DNA of 64,000 bases from contig OU696581.1 in assembly GCA_916048095.2 (NCBI GenBank), positions 6,769,766 to 6,833,765 on the forward strand. Direction: 5' to 3'. This DNA is from Sacculina carcini. Its lineage: Eukaryota > Arthropoda > Thecostraca > Sacculinidae. How positions within the stretch are numbered: the stretch's first letter is position 1; the number at the start of each line of letters is the position of its first letter. Shown here piece by piece: positions 20,306 to 31,497 of the stretch. Below the pieces are notes generated by a model, which saw nothing but the letters and a program-made list of their open reading frames with translations, did not search any database and was not told the origin of the DNA. A program made the position numbers and the translations under genes.

Positions 20306-22309
20306 TCACACTGTGTTGAACAAAGTCCGGTATTCATGATCTGATTTACCGGCCTCGATGATGCGATTCAGAAGAAGATCACCTGATTCTGTTTGCGATT
20401 CAGCTTGCTCGTCCAACAGGCGTGATATCGTGATGGAATGCTCAAATTTTCCGCCGGTTTCATCGCAAACTGCCGTATCAATGTTCTCGTCACTGGAAAT
20501 CGGCAGTGGCGAGCGGGATAGGCAATCCGCAATTACGTGTTCCTTGCCTGCTTTCCAAACAGCTTCAAACCTCAAGTGTGATAGCTTGGTTCTCATACGC
20601 TGCAAGCGCGGGTTGCTTATTTACGCGATACTTTTTGTGTTCAGGATGGGCAAGAGTGGTTTGTGGTCTGTCATGATGACGAATTTCTTGGCGCCAGCAA
20701 GATAATTATTTGCTCTGTGGCAGGCCCATACGACTGCCAACATTTCCTGTTCCACGGCAGCGTACCTGGTTTCAGTTTCCGTAAGGGCGCGCGAACCACA
20801 CTGAACCAGTCTCCAGCGCTGCTGTTCGTCCATTTGACGTACAACAAAACCGAGACCGTGCAAACGAGCAGCATCAGTCTCAACCACCGTCTGTCTCGAG
20901 GGCTCGTAGAAATCCAATACAGGAGGTGACGTCAGGGCTCTTATTTTTGCCTCAAACGCCGGTGTGTGTATGGCCTCGTCCCAACGCCATTCAACATCCT
21001 TTCGCAGTAAATGCCTCAATGGTGCTGTGGTGCTGGCTATTTCAGTTGAAAATTTAGATAACTGGTTAGCCAAACCAAGAAACGATCTGACCTCCCTGAC
21101 GTTCGATGGACGGGGAAACTTGGAAATTGCCTCCAGTTTCTTATCATCCACACAATATCCATCTTTGTCGATCAAGAAACCACAATATTGTACGCGAGAC
21201 TCAGCGAATGTGAATTTCTGCTTGTTCAATGTGATGCCATGTTCTCGACATCGATGGAGAACGTTCCACACATTTTTCAAGTGTTCGTCGTATGTAGTGT
21301 CGTATACGAGAATATCATCGACAATTTTATTCATGTTGACCAGGCCGGCCAGAGCCATATCACAACGCTGATTATACACGTCACCGCTGGAGATGAGACC
21401 CATTGGAGCACGTTTCAATCGGTAACGACCCCACGGCGTCATGAAACACGTTAAATCACGGTCATGTTCATTTATGCCAATCTGAAAATACCCATGTTTC
21501 GCGTCCAATGTCGACAAGTAGCGACATCCGGGTGTGATGCTAGACACTACATCAAGCGGGACCCTGACAGGATATGCAGGCCGAAGCACGTACCGGTTCA
21601 ATTTAGTTAAGTCGATGGTCAGACGACATCCGATAATTTTTCCGTCACTGCTGCGTTTCGGTACTGGTACTACAGGGTGGCACCATTCGGTCGGATGGGT
21701 GATATGTTCGATGACATCCTGTTTAATTAGTTCGCCTAGATGACGCTTGATGTGCTCGCGGTACCCGACTGGAATGTTCCGCGGTGCGTAAACGCTCGTT
21801 GCGCGTGCATTTTCGGCTAATGAAATGCGCATGAGAGGCCCCTTCATGCACCTCAACGGACCATCTTCGTTGAACACATCAGGAAAAGCGAGCCGAAATG
21901 CATTCGCATGCTGGCGCCGCTCCATGGTTGTTGGCTCTCGTGCATGCGGCCATATTGGTCTCGAGCTTTTAATCTCTCGTTTTTCAGACACGGTGTCGGA
22001 CATTTTTCTGCGCTGGTTGTCGTCGTTCGATGGTGCTCCGGCCGGACATCCCTCGTTGTTGTTGCGTGACAACGCTGCGGCAGATGCTGTATAATTACCA
22101 CCTTTTGAGACTGACACCGACTGCATCTTCCCAGCCCTGACGCAGGTAGAGTTGGTACATACTGCCTGGTTGCTTGAGGGATACTCCGGCAGCTGCTGAG
22201 GAAAGGCGCGGTGAATAATACTCAGGTCAACTGCGTCCGACCACGATAGGAGAGCCTCTGTTGCGGCAGGAACCACGTACAATGTTGTGATACACGTTGC
22301 GTCTCCCAA
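20306..22309 (-). pseudogene. Gypsy reverse transcriptase-RNase H (stop-broken)
   Basis: RT with PVVPVPKRSSDGKIIGCRLT, TIDLTKLNRYV, YLSTLDAKHGYFQI, RLKRAPMGLISSGDVYNQR and the catalytic VDDILVY. Then GFLIDKDGYCVDDKK and FLGLANQLSKF, the usual RT-thumb region. The RNase H has VVETDAARLHGLGFVV, AVEQEMLAVVW and IMTDHKPL. In the same frame a TAA (20621-20623) interrupts just before the RNase H end (KEHVIADCLSRSPL), and a TGA follows near 20305. Catalytic residues remain, so the damage is mainly nonsense change. Confidence 0.88.
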
Positions 22310-22336
22310 TCGCAGAGTCGCCTCGCATGTGCCGGA

Positions 22337-22561
22337 TCAGTGAAGACGACCGCCGTCCGCCGAACATAGGCGCGCTGCACATGTAGTCAAAGACGTTGTT
22401 TTGATTCCCAACTTGGCTGCCACAGCAGAATTTATGACACTGCATTCAGCGTCAGTGTCAGCGATCCAGCGTATATCGACCGACCGTCCTTGACTAGGCT
22501 TCACGTTGATGCTGATCGCGGGCGCTCGCTTTCCTTTTTGCTTCTGTCGTACGTCACCCAC
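22337..22561 (-). pseudogene. Gypsy aspartic protease remnant
   Basis: About 74 codons with WIADTDAECSVINSAVAAKL. The retropepsin signature would be D-T/S-G-A; here the glycine after DT is Asp, which should inactivate the enzyme. Its frame is offset from the RT frame, and the normal protease C-terminus continues in another frame (about 22360-22309). Confidence 0.7.
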
Positions 22562-22679
22562 ACGAATGCGTCGTACTTGTTCGTTTGAGTCGGCCTGAAC
22601 AATCCGTTGACGTCTGTTGGTTTTGTGGGATCATCTGCGGTTACTGCTACGACATACCTTCGCATAATGTCCGTTTTTT

Positions 22680-22984
22680 CCGCATATTCGACAGGCGTAC
22701 GCGGGACATTTCTGGCCACCGCTGCATTTAGATCCACACTTGGTGCAATTTTGCCTGTCGCTATGACTGGCGTCCGCCTTTTTCAGGTGATTGTGGGATA
22801 CCGCTCTGCACGATTCACCCTTAATTTGCTTAGTTTGTTTTTGCTGCCTCAGGTGAACGACATATATCGATCGCCCTCATCAAATTCATGTCTTTCTCGC
22901 GAAGCATGTGACTCAGTGCCTGTTTATCACTTTTCCCCATCATAATTTTGTCACGAAGTCTTTCTGTTAAGCGCAGTGTGATGT
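22680..22984 (-). pseudogene. Gypsy Gag C-terminus with zinc knuckles
   Basis: On the minus strand the frame reads LREKDMNLMRAIDICRSPEA, the conserved end of gypsy capsids before nucleocapsid. Basic sequence follows with one Cys-rich segment (CTKCGSKC) and one canonical CCHC knuckle, CRICGKNGHYAKVC. A stop follows CRSPEAAKTN, so a frameshift or nonsense change separates capsid from knuckle. The N-terminal capsid is missing at the junction with the P-like sequence. Confidence 0.75.
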
Positions 22985-24390
22985 CGATGTTTGCCAATCC
23001 ACCTCATATGTCAATTGTTTATCAGCATCCGGTCAGCTCAGATCGACCTCTGTTTTTCATGTTTGATTCGGTGCATATTTTGAAATGCATCCGCAATAAT
23101 TGGCTCAACAAAAAGGATTCACTCAAATCTTTTGTATTCCCGCATTTTTCTGATTTTTCTAAGTCGTTTTCTGCTTCATTCAACACTGTTGAGAAGTTGT
23201 ATACGTTGGAAGCTGGTTCACTGTTGAAGTTTTCTTATGGTTTGTCGCTCAAAGCTGTTCGTCCGTCCAACATCGAAAGACAGAATGTTAAGCTTGTGCT
23301 CAATGTTATGAGTGATTATGTAGTGCAGGCTGTGAGATCATTGGGTGTTACGAATAATCTTTATTGCGCTGAAGACACTGCACACTTTATTCAGATAATT
23401 ATGCGTTGGTGGACAATTTGCAATGTGAAGACACCATATGAAGGCTCGAGGTTGAGAAATGTTTACGCTCATCCGTTGACTGGTTCAGCTGCTCATGCTA
23501 GGCATATTTTTGGAGAATTTTCTGAAATGGTTGGATCAGTGGAGGTCAGGGAGCAATATGGTCGGCTTGACTAAAGAGATGTTTATGGCTGTGTATCACA
23601 CAACGCATGCATTATGTGAAATCATGCAGTATTGTGTAAATGAGTTAGGTTTGTCATACATTTTGTCAGGAAAGTTTCAGACTGATTGTTTGGAGGAGCG
23701 GTTTGCTCAGTACAGGAGGTTGTCAGGTTGCACTTATAAGATTTCCAACCGTCAATTTTTCGAGTGCGAGAAAAAAATCAGAGTAAGATCATTGATTGAT
23801 TTAAAATTGCCCGTGCTCAAAGGTAGTATCACATTAAAAGATGTTACATGCTCACCAGAATACCATCCCGATAGATTAAGACAGGCAGCCGAAGGTTTTT
23901 ATTATTTATATTTGTAGTGCAGATATCCAAAATTGTCAAAAATATCTCCCTGTCATTGTTTATGTAGCCGGTTATTGCTCGTATTCTATTTTAACAAAAC
24001 AACACTGTGATTCGTGTAAAAGTATTTTAACTAACAAAGATGAAACATTGTCAGCCGAACACTTTTCATATGTTAAAGGTATTGATAGAGGATTTTTACA
24101 GTATCCTAGCGATATCGTTGTTAATATTGTCATGTTTTCTTATTTAACTGTTGAAAATGTTTTGAGTTTAGGGAGTTTTCGACTGTAGGTAGGCAAAGGG
24201 AAATTGCTCTTTTTCACGTTTTGCAACAGCTCAATGACCACGGAATCATGTTTAATACCTCGCATTGTGTTAACAACCATAACCTAGATTCAGTTGTAGA
24301 GAAAATTGTGTGGGCGAGTGTGAATGTACTTCTTAATAATTATTGTTCCGATCAAAATTCATGTATTTGTGCCAAAATTTCAAACTAAAA
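22985..24390 (+). pseudogene. P-element/THAP9-like transposase, C-terminal half, frameshifted
   Basis: Three successive frames give one protein pattern. The first (to about 23574) has MFDSVHILKCIRNNWLNKK, the conserved D-x-x-H-x-x-K-x-x-R-N motif of P/THAP9 transposases, then regions matching its insertion domain. The second (about 23530-23917) has LSYILSGKFQTDCLEERFAQ, the catalytic-Glu block. The third (about 23960-24390) has VYVAGYCSYSILTKQHCDSC, the typical C-terminal motif, and runs to KISN. The N-terminal THAP/DNA-binding part is absent, cut where the gypsy fragment joins at 22984. It would cut and join DNA ends, but the breaks make it inactive. Confidence 0.75.
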
Positions 24391-24455
24391 CTGTCTACGT
24401 TGTCGTGTGTGTAATCGTTGTATGTGTGTGATTTGCCTGTGTGGTTTTATAATAT

Positions 24456-24516
24456 ACTAGCGACAAGTTCCGCACTTCGTGCGGTTATGGTCGCTAGTAG
24501 ATCCGCACTACGTGCG
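24456..24516 (+). other. Perfect nested hairpins, first copy
   Basis: The outer stem ACTAGCGAC (24456-24464) pairs with GTCGCTAGT (24490-24498). The inner stem CCGCAC-TTC-GTGCGG is at 24470-24484. A third hairpin CGCAC-TAC-GTGCG is at 24504-24516. All stems are perfect. Such cruciforms occur at transposon ends, but no known terminus type fits. Confidence 0.8.
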
Positions 24517-25540
24517 TCTCGTAGCTTCGTTTGTAGTATTGTGAGTGATGCGGTCGCCTTGAGTTTTGTCTGGGATAGCAATGCAATAAAATATGATGAT
24601 AATGCACTTGAAGCAAACGTCAAGGCCAATGCAAACAAATGGTGTCGCAAGGATGTTCGAAGAATTGCAAAATTATGCAAGAACAGTTCGCAGAAAAGAT
24701 GTGGTGGCAATCTGGCAGGGAAGTTTCTAGCAATCGCTCAACTGAATGACAAAAGTGTGTAGAATAAAGGTAAAAAACAAACACCAATAGAAAAATATAT
24801 GATAATTACAATTACAATATTGGTAAGCTACACATATACACTTGAAAAACGCTTCTGGAACACGCACATGCACGACGATGTACTTAATTAAACACTCCGT
24901 TTTACTACGCACTCTGCACGCCACTGTGCATTTGCAAACGCTCGCTGCAATGCACGTGAGTCATGGTATATCGACACACAGACACACACACCAATATATA
25001 CATCAGTGTGCCGTTCTGTACACTGTGTATGTATGTGTGTGTGTGTGTGTGTACGTGTACCTGTATGTGTATGTGTGTGTGTGTGTGCATCTATGTCAGT
25101 GTGTATGTGTGTGTGTGTGTGTGTGTGTGCATGTATGTCAGTGTGTATGTGAGTGTGTGTGTGCCTGAGGTGGCAATCTCGCATGGGCGTTTCTAGCAAT
25201 CGCTCAACTGAATGGCGCAGTGTGTAGAATAATGGTGAAAAACAAACACCAGTAGAAAAATAAATGTTAATTACAATCACAATATTGGTAAGCTACACAT
25301 ATCCACTCGAAAAACGCCTGTGGAACACGCACATGCACGACAATGTACTTATTTAAACACTCTGTTTTACTACGCACTCTGCACGCCACTGGGCATTTGC
25401 AAACGCTCGCTGCAAACGCTCGCTGCAATGCACGTGAGTCATGGCATATCGACACACAGACACACACACCAATATGTGCCGTTCTGCACACACACTCACT
25501 CACTCACTCACTCACACATGTACGTTGAGCTTTATTATTA

Positions 25541-25601
25541 ACTAGCGACAAGTTCCGCACTTCGTGCGGTTATGGTCGCTAGTAGATCCGCACTACGTGC
25601 G
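25541..25601 (+). other. Perfect nested hairpins, second copy
   Basis: Identical to the first copy over all stems; outer stem 25541-25549 with 25575-25583. Its conservation while neighbouring sequence has diverged may mean recent duplication or selection on structure. Confidence 0.8.
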
Positions 25602-26764
25602 TCTCGTAGCTTCGTTTGTAGTATTGTAAATGATGCGGTCGCCTTGAGTTTTGTCTGGGATAGCAATGCAAATATGATGATAATGCACTTGAAGCAAACG
25701 TCAAGGCCAATGCAAACAAATGGTGTCGCAAGGATGCACAATCCGTGTGCACGACATTATATAAGTTCGCATCGCACATACAGACGCACACGCATACAAA
25801 CACTGGCTGCACACGTGTTCGTTCATAGAATTTCGGCACACGGACACACATACCAATACAAAATGCAAAACGGTATCGTGTGTGCAATTCCTGGGAAGAA
25901 TTTCAAAATTATGCAAGAACAGTTCGCAGAAAAGATGTGGTGGCAATCTGGCAGGGAAGTTTCTAGCAATCGCTCAACTGAATGACAAAAGTGTGTAGAA
26001 TAAAGGTAAAAAACAAATACCAATAGAAAAATATATGATAATTACAATTACAATATTGGTAAGCTGCACATATACACTTGAAAAACGCTTCTGGAACACG
26101 CACATGCACGACGATGTACTTAATTAAACACTCCGTTTTACTACGCACTCTGCACGCCACTGTGCATTTGCAAACGCTCGCTGCAATGCACGTTAGTCAT
26201 GGTATATCGACACACAGACACACACACCAATATATACATCAGTGTGCCGTTCTGTACACTGTGTATGTATGTGTGTGTGTACGTGTACCTGTATGTGTAT
26301 GTGTGTGTGTGGGTGCATCTATGTCAGTGTGTATGTGTGTGTGTGTGTGCATGTATGTCAGTGTGTATGTGAGTGTGTGTGTGCCTGAGGTGGCAATCTC
26401 GCATGGGCGTTTCTAGCAATCGCTCAACTGAATGGCGCAGTGTGTAGAATAATGGTGAAAAACAAACACCAGTAGAAAAATAAATGTTAATTACAATTAC
26501 AATATTGGTAAGCTACACATATCCACTCGAAAAACGCCTGTGGAACACGCACATGCACGACGATGTACTTATTTAAACACTCTGTTTTACTACGCACTCT
26601 GCACGCCACTGGGCATTTGCAAACGCTCGCTGCAAACGCTCGCTGCAATGCACGTGAGTCATGGCATATCGACACACAGACACACACACCAATATATATA
26701 CACCAATTTGCCGTTCTGCACACACACTCACTCACTCACACATGTACGTTGAGCTTTATTATTA

Positions 26765-27270
26765 TAGATATATTCAATTGTTAATCTTACAATTGATTTT
26801 AACTGTGTAGAAGTGTATTAAGTATGATAAAGTGTGTATTATTGAAAACCAGAGCGATGATAGGTTTCCTGCACTAGAAAAACTGAGTGATTGCGGTGAT
26901 ATGCTTGTTTACTTACTGTTCTAAACATACTGTACTGTTCTAAACATCGTAATTTACAATTAATTGGTGAAAAAAATTGTGCACTGCTGTAAATGTTCTT
27001 CTGAACAATAGTTATTGTGACAGAAATTTATCTATGATTAATTAGAGAGATTGAAGCGAAAACGTTCCACATTGTATCGTGTATGGTCGTTGCATGTTTG
27101 TGTTTTGACTCTTTTATGCCTGTGTGGTTATATAATATATTCAGTTATTCCATTTGCAACTGTATTTGAAGCTTTGTATGTTGGTCACATGATTTTTCAA
27201 GTCAGTTGAACAAGTCAAACACCCGCATTAACACATAACAACGCGTATCGCCCGTACGAGTCAATCACCG
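26765..27270 (+). other. Diverged second copy of the P-like 3' end
   Basis: 26965-27140 resembles 24301-24455 at moderate identity: both have a GTAC/GTTCTTCT stretch, ATCGTGTATGGTCGTTGCAT against GTGTGTAATCGTTGTATGTG, then GCCTGTGTGGTT and ATAATATA. The coding frame is not open. The rest leads into the right inverted repeat. Confidence 0.45.
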
Positions 27271-27274
27271 TAAC

Positions 27275-27323
27275 CGATGACGTCATACTTTCGTGAAACG
27301 GCCTGTATCTAGGTGGCGTTGCC
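27275..27323 (-). repeat. Right arm of long inverted repeat (candidate TIR)
   Basis: CGATGACGTCATACTTTCGT onward to GGTGGCGTTGCC; 48 of 49 bases match the reverse complement of 4084-4132. The last 20 bases are directly repeated once more at 27324-27341. Confidence 0.7.
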
Positions 27324-27341
27324 TGTATCTAGGTGGCGTTG

Positions 27342-27418
27342 GTCATGGTGATTTGCATGACGTCACCATAATCATCAGTCTGACGTCACATTACAGAGTT
27401 TCGGATTGAATTTTGTAT
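27342..27418 (+). repeat. TGACGTCA-rich direct repeat, right copy
   Basis: Same orientation as 3907-3984, with a few substitutions and a 2-3 bp gap. Contains TGACGTCA palindromes at about 27358-27365 and 27380-27387; another is at 27279-27286 in the inverted repeat. Confidence 0.75.
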
Positions 27419-27539
27419 AGACCTCGCTAGTAGGTGGTTTTAGTTGTCTGCATATTCTTTGGTGTGTACGTGCGGTGTTTTCATGTTTAATAATGTTTTC
27501 TCTTCCCTTGTTCGTTTTATTATGTCGCGCTTGTGTTCT

Positions 27540-27585
27540 TAGATGGGCGCTATACAAATAAACAATTTATTGATTGATAGTAATC
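27540..27585 (+). mobile_element. Tiny L2/CR1-like 3' end
   Basis: GATGGGCGCTATACAAATAA then ACAATTTATTGATTGATAG: a GGCGCTATA...AAATAA ending with a short (TTGA)n tail. Only the 3' terminus is present. The neighbourhood (27420-27540) has no coding trace. Confidence 0.4.
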
Positions 27586-28036
27586 GCAACATACGAATTC
27601 CTGGTACTGTCGACTATGTTTAAGGTTATATTCCTGAAGGGTCCAAAAATACAACATTGAGCGGTATTATATATTCACCATCCAAAATCCAAACGTCTGG
27701 CAATTTTGAAATCCAGGGCTGGTTGAAAGGGAAACATTACACGCAGTTGTCACTTTGTATTGGTTCAACGTGGAAGGCCTTCATGGTATTGTGATATAAT
27801 TCATCACCGAGAAAATGATGACACAAATTTTGTATAGAAGAAATCACGCCAAGCGTTACGCATGCGCATCAAACAAATTCTAAACACGTATTGAAATTCT
27901 AAACACACACACACACAATAGGATTACAAAAATTATACGACAGACATTCAAAATGGACATCGAACCATTCCACACGTGTGGCAACCACCAGAATGAAATA
28001 ACATAATTGTTTGTCTCGATTCTCGCTCGATGTTAT
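27586..28036. other. No gene seen
   Basis: Mixed-composition host-like sequence with a short CA microsatellite near 27906. It ends with the GTTAT target copy (28032-28036) of the next LTR element. Confidence 0.4.
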
Positions 28037-28151
28037 TGTTGTGGTAATTATTGCGAGGTGACGTTGTGATGTTTATCACGAGAGTTATTGATTTAAATGT
28101 AGTGTGATTTAGACTGTCTTGAATTTATTAAACATGGATTTTTTGGAATTT
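28037..28151 (+). repeat. 5' LTR, first 115 bp
   Basis: Matches 42826-42940 base for base in length with about three substitutions. It ends at TTGGAATTT, where the minus-strand CR1-like element begins. Confidence 0.93.
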
Positions 28152-28564
28152 CATTTTCATTTCATTTATTTCAATTCTGTCATTATTTGCATAACATAAA
28201 TAGTGACTAGGAGTCGACAGAAGCTAAAGCTTGTTTGAAGTCGACCCCTTCAAAACATCAATTTTATAAACACAAAGCATCACATGAGTATATATAAAAT
28301 TGAATACTACATTAACACAATTTCACATTAAAGTCAAATAATACATGTACATTAAAGTTAAACAATACATGTACAGAATTTCACATCAATATAAAGCAAA
28401 TTCATACATACAATGGATAGAAGTAATGAAGTAATGTAATGACAAGAAAGTGTTGAGGTATATAAACAGCGATCACCACTCGATCAAGTTTTTTTCACTC
28501 ATTGTAAAGCCAATTAGATGATAAGCCACTAAAATGTATTGTGTGCTATTTCAAATTGCTAGTT

Positions 28565-29771
28565 TCAGGGTCTGTTTGTCATTGATGAAATCACACTTCT
28601 TTTGAATGATCTCAAAGTTCTGCATTGTTTTGCTTTTTGTTCAATATTATTCCAAATTGTAACGCCGGTGATGCTTAAACTAAATTGTCTGCAACGAGAT
28701 CTACTGAAACTTTGTGTGAATTTTTCAGGGTGTCTTGTGTTTCTCTGAAACATTGGTTGCAGTTCTTTAGGTAAAAGATTTTGGTATGCCTTGTACATAT
28801 GAGATGCTATGTTCAGGTAAACCAACTTTTCAAATCTTAAAACTTTATATTTTTCGAAGATAGTTGCTGTGGTTTCACGGGCTTTGAGATTTCCAATTAT
28901 TCTGATGAGATGCTTTTGAACGACGTTTATCTTGGATATCCTTGTTGTGTATGTGGAACCCCAAGTTACATTGCAGAAATCGAGAATAGGTTTGGCCAAG
29001 CTGTTATACAAAGTCAAACTGGCACTCTCTCCGATATAATTTCTGGCCTTAAACATTGAGTATGCAATACGTATAAGTTTTTTTATTACGGAATTTATAT
29101 GATTTGCCCAGTTCAGATTTTGGTCTAAATATATTCCCAGAAATTTTGTGTGTTCCACTCTTTGTATGCAGGAATCATAAATTATTAATTTGAGTCTTGC
29201 GTCAATGTGTTTTCTTGGATCTTGAAAAAGTATGTAATTCGTTTTCTCCTTATTGAGAATGAGTTTGTTTTTGTCTAACCATGAATTAAGTAGAGATAAT
29301 CCCAGATTAGTTATATTCTCCAGTTCTGATAAATTGGATGCCGTAAAAAACAAATTGGTATCGTCGGCGAACAAAACTTTCTTGCAGCTGTTTGAAAATT
29401 CGAATAAGTCGTTGATGAACAGTAGAAATAATTTGGGCCCTAATACTGATCATTGTGGTACTCCACATGAAATGTCTCTTACTCGACGTTGTTCCTCTGA
29501 AAATTACCACTTGCTCCCTTTCTGACAGATAACTCTTAAACCAGTCTAATGCTTTCCCCCTCACTCCATAAAGCTCTAACTTTTTCAGCAATATTTTATG
29601 GTTCACGGTGTCAAAAGCTTTTCTTAAATCAATAAAAATGCCAACTGTCAGTAGCTTTTTGTCCAGAGATTTGGTAATAAATTCAACACTGTCAATTACG
29701 GCTTCATTCACCGACCTGTTTGTTTGAAAGCCATATTGGCTAGGATCTATTATATTATTTTTGCCAATAAT
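28565..29771 (-). pseudogene. ORF2 3' part: RT palm and C-terminus
   Basis: Continues the same RT after the insertion: QYGFQTNRSVNEAVIDSV, IFIDLRKAFDTVNHKILL, a frameshifted stretch around the PQGS motif, then MFADDTNLFFTA with the catalytic FADD. The C-terminal block has HTKFLGIYLDQNLNW and SLSITGVTIWNNIEQ...FKRSVI, as in CR1-group elements. The reading is broken near 29450 between the two parts. There is no RNase H. Confidence 0.85.
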
Positions 29772-30629
29772 AGTCAGTCTCTAACAGTCTCAATAACAGT
29801 CTCTGACTAACCCTCGTTGAGTGTGCACGTGTTTACCGTCGCTCGTTCGCGCCCGGCTGCCTACGCTTCGCTGACGCTCACCGACGACAGATCCTGCTTT
29901 CTGCTAACGCTGAGTGTTCCTTGAGTTATATTTCAGTTGTTTTGTTTTATTATTATGTTTGATTTAGCTTTATTTTGATCTTCCATTACTCGTTTTGTTC
30001 ATTGATAATATTTGCCTTTTTAAAGGCGGATATTTTCTTTTTGCGAGCTCATTCATTTACTTCTAAGACTGTTTAAGTCAATTAATCTTTCTTTTGTTTC
30101 AAGTTATATATTTGAATTTTTATGTTTTGTTTCTGAATGTGATTGAGGATCAGGGTTCGCAGCCATAGTTGCTTTGCAATCTCCCTGCTGAATTCTCTCA
30201 TCACATTCTTTTTCTTCAATTTTCATTTCAGTTTGTATATTATTTCATTTAACTTTGTCTATAAATATAAGTGCTGTTCATGGATATATGTATTATTTTC
30301 TGCCTCATGTCTGTTTTGTTGATGTGGCGGGTTGAAATTGTAGCCCCGCCCCGACGGCTAACGGCCGGTTTTCCCGTTTTCCGTCAGCGCCCAGCTCTTT
30401 CCTCGCACTGAGGTGCCAACTAATTCAGTGTTGCTCTCATACTCTGTCTTTGTTGCCGCCCATTGAAAATTTTGCTTTACGATATGTGTTTAACAATGAG
30501 CTCTCAAAAAATTGTTCTCACATGTGTTTTCTAGTGTTTTTCTTGTTGTGTGTGTGTATGTTTGCTTTGTGTGTTTGTGTGCTTATTGTGTGTGTTGTAT
30601 GCTTGTTTTTTTTGTGACATTTCGTAAGC
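29772..30629 (+). other. 5' leader of the 2A-bearing element
   Basis: Starts with a short AACAGTCTC repeat, then GC-richer sequence (29810-29930) and AT-rich sequence. No coding frame for ORF1 is recognisable, so a separate ORF1 is either absent or lost. Confidence 0.5.
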
Positions 30630-30839
30630 ATGTGTTGTGTTGTGTTTTTGTGCTCGCATGCGTCGTGCATTATGTGTTTATTTGTATGTTTGCTTTGCGT
30701 TGTGTGTGTGCCTTCTCACACCGTGGATTTGTCGTTTCTGCTGATGATGTGTGGCACTGTTGAAATGAATCCCGGTCCTGCACGACCACAAAAAACGATT
30801 TTCAAATATACTTTTCGCCAACATCAGAGGCTTGTATAA
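30630..30839 (+). pseudogene. ORF2 leader: hydrophobic signal-like stretch plus 2A-like motif
   Basis: From ATG 30630 about 35 Cys/Val/Leu-rich residues resemble a signal or membrane segment. Then LLMMCGTVEMNPGP follows (core 30750-30779). The ribosome-skipping 2A consensus is D-V/I-E-x-N-P-G-P; here the Asp is Thr, which should weaken or abolish skipping. The endonuclease frame follows in a different phase: the six-A tract at about 30788-30793 carries a one-base shift. In the CR1-like elements of sea urchins known to have 2A, the peptide likewise sits at the N-terminus of ORF2. Confidence 0.7.
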
Positions 30840-31482
30840 GAACATCAGAGATTTGACAGCAGCCAGTCGCTCCAAGGACATCGTTATCTGTGCCGAAACG
30901 CTTGTGTCCGATTATCGGGACCAATCTGAGCTCTTGATGCCAGGTTTCAGTAAGCCATTGCTAATCAAACGTGACTCAAAAAACAGGCGGCGTGGCATGG
31001 CAGTGCACGTACGCAAAGGCTTTTCAGCAACGAGAATTACAGCGCACGACTGCACTTGTCATGAAGTTATGCTGCTGCGTGTCAACACCGCCTTGATGAA
31101 TTTTTACATCTTTGGAGCATACCGAAATCTAGACAGTAACGACTCTATCTACGAATGTCTCTTGTCAGCCATGTCAACAATTCAGGAGAAGGACACCAAG
31201 TCAGCGTTTGTATTTGTGGGAGACATGAACGCCCATCATCGTGAGTGGCTCTTGTCGACATCTCCTACAGACGCTCATGGTAGAGCAGGATATGATTTCT
31301 GCAGCATTTCTGGCTGCTCCCAAATGGTGTCCGGTCCCACACATCAAGCGGGAAACTGTTTGGACTTGGGTATGACAGACGTCTCAGATATCGTGAGTGA
31401 AAACGTGGAAGCTCCAATAGGAAGTTCAGATCACTCGTCGCTGTCCGTGAAGTTGACATTGAGACAGAAGGTTTCTCCTTAA
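30799..31482 (+). pseudogene. ORF2 endonuclease domain
   Basis: Begins ILFANIRGLYKNIRDL and continues IVICAETLVSDYRD (metal-binding Glu), RRRGMAVHVRKGF, FGAYRNLDSND, FVFVGDMNAHHREW, HQAGNCLDLGMTD and GSSDHSSLSVKL with the terminal His. These are the APE-type endonuclease motifs. The frame ends at TAA 31480-31482 by a frameshift before the linker. All the catalytic residues I can see are present. Confidence 0.82.
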
Positions 31483-31497
31483 ACGATTTCAAGGCTC

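Larger units (their letters stand above)
18850..22984 (-). mobile_element. Dead Ty3/gypsy-type retrotransposon fragment
   Basis: Minus-strand gag end, zinc knuckle, protease, RT, RNase H and integrase in the Ty3/gypsy order, broken by several stops and frameshifts. No LTRs are visible on either side. The gag end joins the P-like transposase at about 22984, and the 3' side joins repeat family 2 at about 18850. Both ends were lost. Confidence 0.85.
24456..26764. repeat. Duplicated 1.1-1.2 kb block with four 430-bp subunits
   Basis: Two large copies, 24456-25540 and 25541-26764. Each opens with the same hairpin sequence (ACTAGCGACAAGTTCCGCAC). Each contains two diverged subunits with CTAGCAATCGCTCAACTGAA, ACACGCACATGCACGAC and TTTTACTACGCACTCTGCAC, and CA/TG microsatellites in between. 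The second copy has a 160-bp segment (about 25735-25900) not seen in the first. It sits between the P-like transposase end and a diverged copy of that same end near 26965-27140. No coding frame is credible. Confidence 0.8.

Noticed and set aside
24456..24516. Helitron 3' end (hairpin before CTRR)
   Set aside because: Hairpins are present, but no terminal CTRR at the right distance and no A-T insertion site could be shown.
24842..25280. Cys/Val and His/Thr frames on both strands
   Set aside because: CA/TG microsatellite code only; the same holds for frames in the LTRs at 15637-15882 and 17806-18051.
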